The notes under the pieces are model-generated. The model saw nothing but the letters and a program-made list of their open reading frames with translations, did no database searches and had not been told where the DNA came from. From JASJCL01 sp050291585 (GTDB lineage: Bacteria > Desulfobacterota > Desulfobacteria > Desulfobacterales > Desulfosarcinaceae): 34,212 nt of DNA. This document shows positions 33,155-34,212 of this stretch, in pieces. Each line of letters starts with the position of its first letter. Position 1 is the first letter of the stretch. Location: assembly GCA_050291585.1 (NCBI GenBank), contig JBNKKA010000022.1, forward strand, positions 1 to 34,212. The letters are read 5' to 3'. The position numbers and the translations under genes are program-made.

Positions 33155-34212
33155 ATGCTTGGATACCACGGCCAGTTTCTGAAGGTCGATTTGGATCGGG
33201 GCCGGTGTGAGGAGATGCCGGTCGAGGCCAATCTATATGAGCAGTTTATTGGCGGCGCTTCCCTGGCGGCTGCCTTGATCTACGATCATGTTCAACCCGA
33301 TATGGATCCCTTGGGGCCCGACAGTCCCCTGGTATTTGCCACCGGTCCACTGACGGCCACTCAAGTCCCCATGGTCAGCCGCTATGCCGTCTGTGCCATT
33401 TCTCCCCTCACGGGTTTCTGGGGCGAAGCCACCAGCGGCGGCAATTTCCCTTTCCGGCTCAAAGGGACCGGCTATGACGGCATCTTCATCACCGGTAGGG
33501 CCGAAGGGCCCGTCATACTCCACATTGAAAACGGGCAGGCGCAGTTGATTCAGGCCAACGACCTGTGGGGCCTTGACACCTATCAGACCCAGGCGGTCAT
33601 CCGGGAAAAAATGGGCGGCAGCAGCGTCAGCACGGCCTGCATCGGGCCTGCTGGCGAACGGCAACTCAACTATGCCGCCATCATGAATGATCGCGGCCGG
33701 GCCGCCGGTCGTTGCGGTCTGGGGGCCGTGATGGGATCCAAAAACCTGAAAGCCGTCGTCGTCGGTGGGGGCCGTAAACCGGAATATGCGGATAAAAAAA
33801 CGCTCAATGCCCTGGCCAGGGACGCCATGGCCGCCATCCAGGGTGACCTGATTTCGGTAGCCCTCAAGGAGTATGGCACCCTCTTTTACATGGACATGGC
33901 CATGGCCTTGGGAGACGTGCCCGCCAAATACTACCGCCAGAGCGTATTCCCTGCCGAAAAGATCAGCGGGCAGGCCTTGCGACAGAAGTATACGGTGGAG
34001 ACCTATGCCTGTCAGGGCTGTCCTGTGGGCTGCGGCCGTGAAGTGAAAGATGTCCGCCAGGACCTCAGACGGGTGGATGGGCCGGAGTATGAAACCGCTG
34101 CCGCCTTCGGACCTTTGTGCATGAATTATGACCTTGAATCCATTGTCGAGGCCAACCACCTGTGCAACGCTTATGGGATGGACACGATCTCCACTGCTGT
34201 CTCCATCGCCTA
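33155..34212 (+). CDS. aldehyde:ferredoxin oxidoreductase, tungsten type (5' part, cut by window end)
   Basis: An open frame of 352 codons with no stop, from ATG 33155 to the end of the window; the family is about 600 residues. The start MLGYHGQFLKVDL, FIGGASLAAALIYD, FATGPLTATQVPMVSRYAV, GFWGEATSGGNFPFRLKGTG, AAIMNDRGRAAGRCGLGAVMGSKNLKAVVV and YACQGCPVGCGREV are all typical. C286, C289 and C293 are three of the four [4Fe-4S] ligands, at nearly the same positions as in the Pyrococcus enzyme; the fourth would be past the window. It oxidises aldehydes to acids using a tungsto-bispterin cofactor and ferredoxin. The alcohol dehydrogenase upstream and the MoaD-like protein at 28582 fit this role. 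Confidence 0.88.
   Translation, partial: MLGYHGQFLKVDLDRGRCEEMPVEANLYEQFIGGASLAAALIYDHVQPDMDPLGPDSPLVFATGPLTATQVPMVSRYAVCAISPLTGFWGEATSGGNFPFRLKGTGYDGIFITGRAEGPVILHIENGQAQLIQANDLWGLDTYQTQAVIREKMGGSSVSTACIGPAGERQLNYAAIMNDRGRAAGRCGLGAVMGSKNLKAVVVGGGRKPEYADKKTLNALARDAMAAIQGDLISVALKEYGTLFYMDMAMALGDVPAKYYRQSVFPAEKISGQALRQKYTVETYACQGCPVGCGREVKDVRQDLRRVDGPEYETAAAFGPLCMNYDLESIVEANHLCNAYGMDTISTAVSIA

Noticed and set aside
1..34212. CRISPR arrays, tRNA/rRNA genes, insertion sequences, prophage or defence genes
   Set aside because: No spaced direct repeats, cloverleaf-like tracts, transposase/integrase motifs or nuclease/toxin domains were seen on either strand.

Overview
The window looks like a chromosomal fatty-acid/acyl-CoA catabolism region from a GC-rich anaerobic deltaproteobacterium, most likely Desulfobacterota (a sulfate reducer or syntroph near Desulfosarcina/Desulfobacteraceae). 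This is inferred from the density of acyl-CoA dehydrogenases with dedicated EtfBA pairs, a tungsten-type aldehyde:ferredoxin oxidoreductase with a MoaD-like partner, very large PAS-rich histidine kinases, and relics of acetyl-CoA hydrolase and zinc-ribbon/Cache sensor genes. No transposase, integrase, tRNA, rRNA or CRISPR array was seen.

Layout. 1-1921 (+): tail of a phosphate ABC transporter operon (damaged pstC end, pstA, pstB). 2144-6531 (-): a 1243-residue five-PAS sensor kinase preceded by the decayed gene of a Leu/Ile/Val-type binding lipoprotein. 6818-8188 (+): a PAS-AAA+-Fis sigma54 activator. 8189-8696: a 0.5 kb control region with a sigma54 promoter and paired dyad sites. 8697-17744 (+): a beta-oxidation operon (3-hydroxyacyl-CoA dehydrogenase, long acyl-CoA dehydrogenase, thiolase, short acyl-CoA dehydrogenase, second long acyl-CoA dehydrogenase, EtfB, EtfA), ending at a hairpin and followed by a relic of an HdrD-like Fe-S protein. 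18008-19306 (+): an MFS carboxylate-type transporter. 19459-23309 (-): histidine-phosphatase-like protein, acyl-CoA dehydrogenase, TetR regulator and APH-family kinase. 23310-23536: a divergent promoter region with a 38-bp dyad. 23537-26957 (+): a second EtfB-EtfA pair and two short-chain dehydrogenases. 27187-27414: stub of an acetyl-CoA hydrolase/transferase. 27415-27810: a second sigma54 control region. 27811-30624 (+): enoyl-CoA hydratase, MoaD-like protein and acyl-CoA ligase. 30745-31770: two gene relics fused by a deletion. 31870-34212 (+): iron-type alcohol dehydrogenase and the first 352 codons of an aldehyde:ferredoxin oxidoreductase, cut by the window end.

How it fits together (inference). 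Alcohol -> aldehyde (ADH) -> acid (tungsten AOR, with the MoaD-like protein for cofactor sulfur) -> acyl-CoA (ligase) -> beta-oxidation (dehydrogenases, hydratase, hydroxyacyl-CoA dehydrogenase, thiolase), with electrons leaving through two EtfBA pairs. The APH kinase plus acyl-CoA dehydrogenase plus SDR plus ligase combination also resembles the Lva/ACAD11 route for 4-hydroxy and 4-keto acids.

The main new observation is regulatory. The intergenic regions at 8.2-8.5 kb and 27.5-27.7 kb each carry a strong -24/-12 promoter preceded by two TGTAG-N8-CTACA-type dyads whose centres are exactly 71 bp apart in both places. This suggests one sigma54 regulon, probably run by the activator encoded at 6818-8188.
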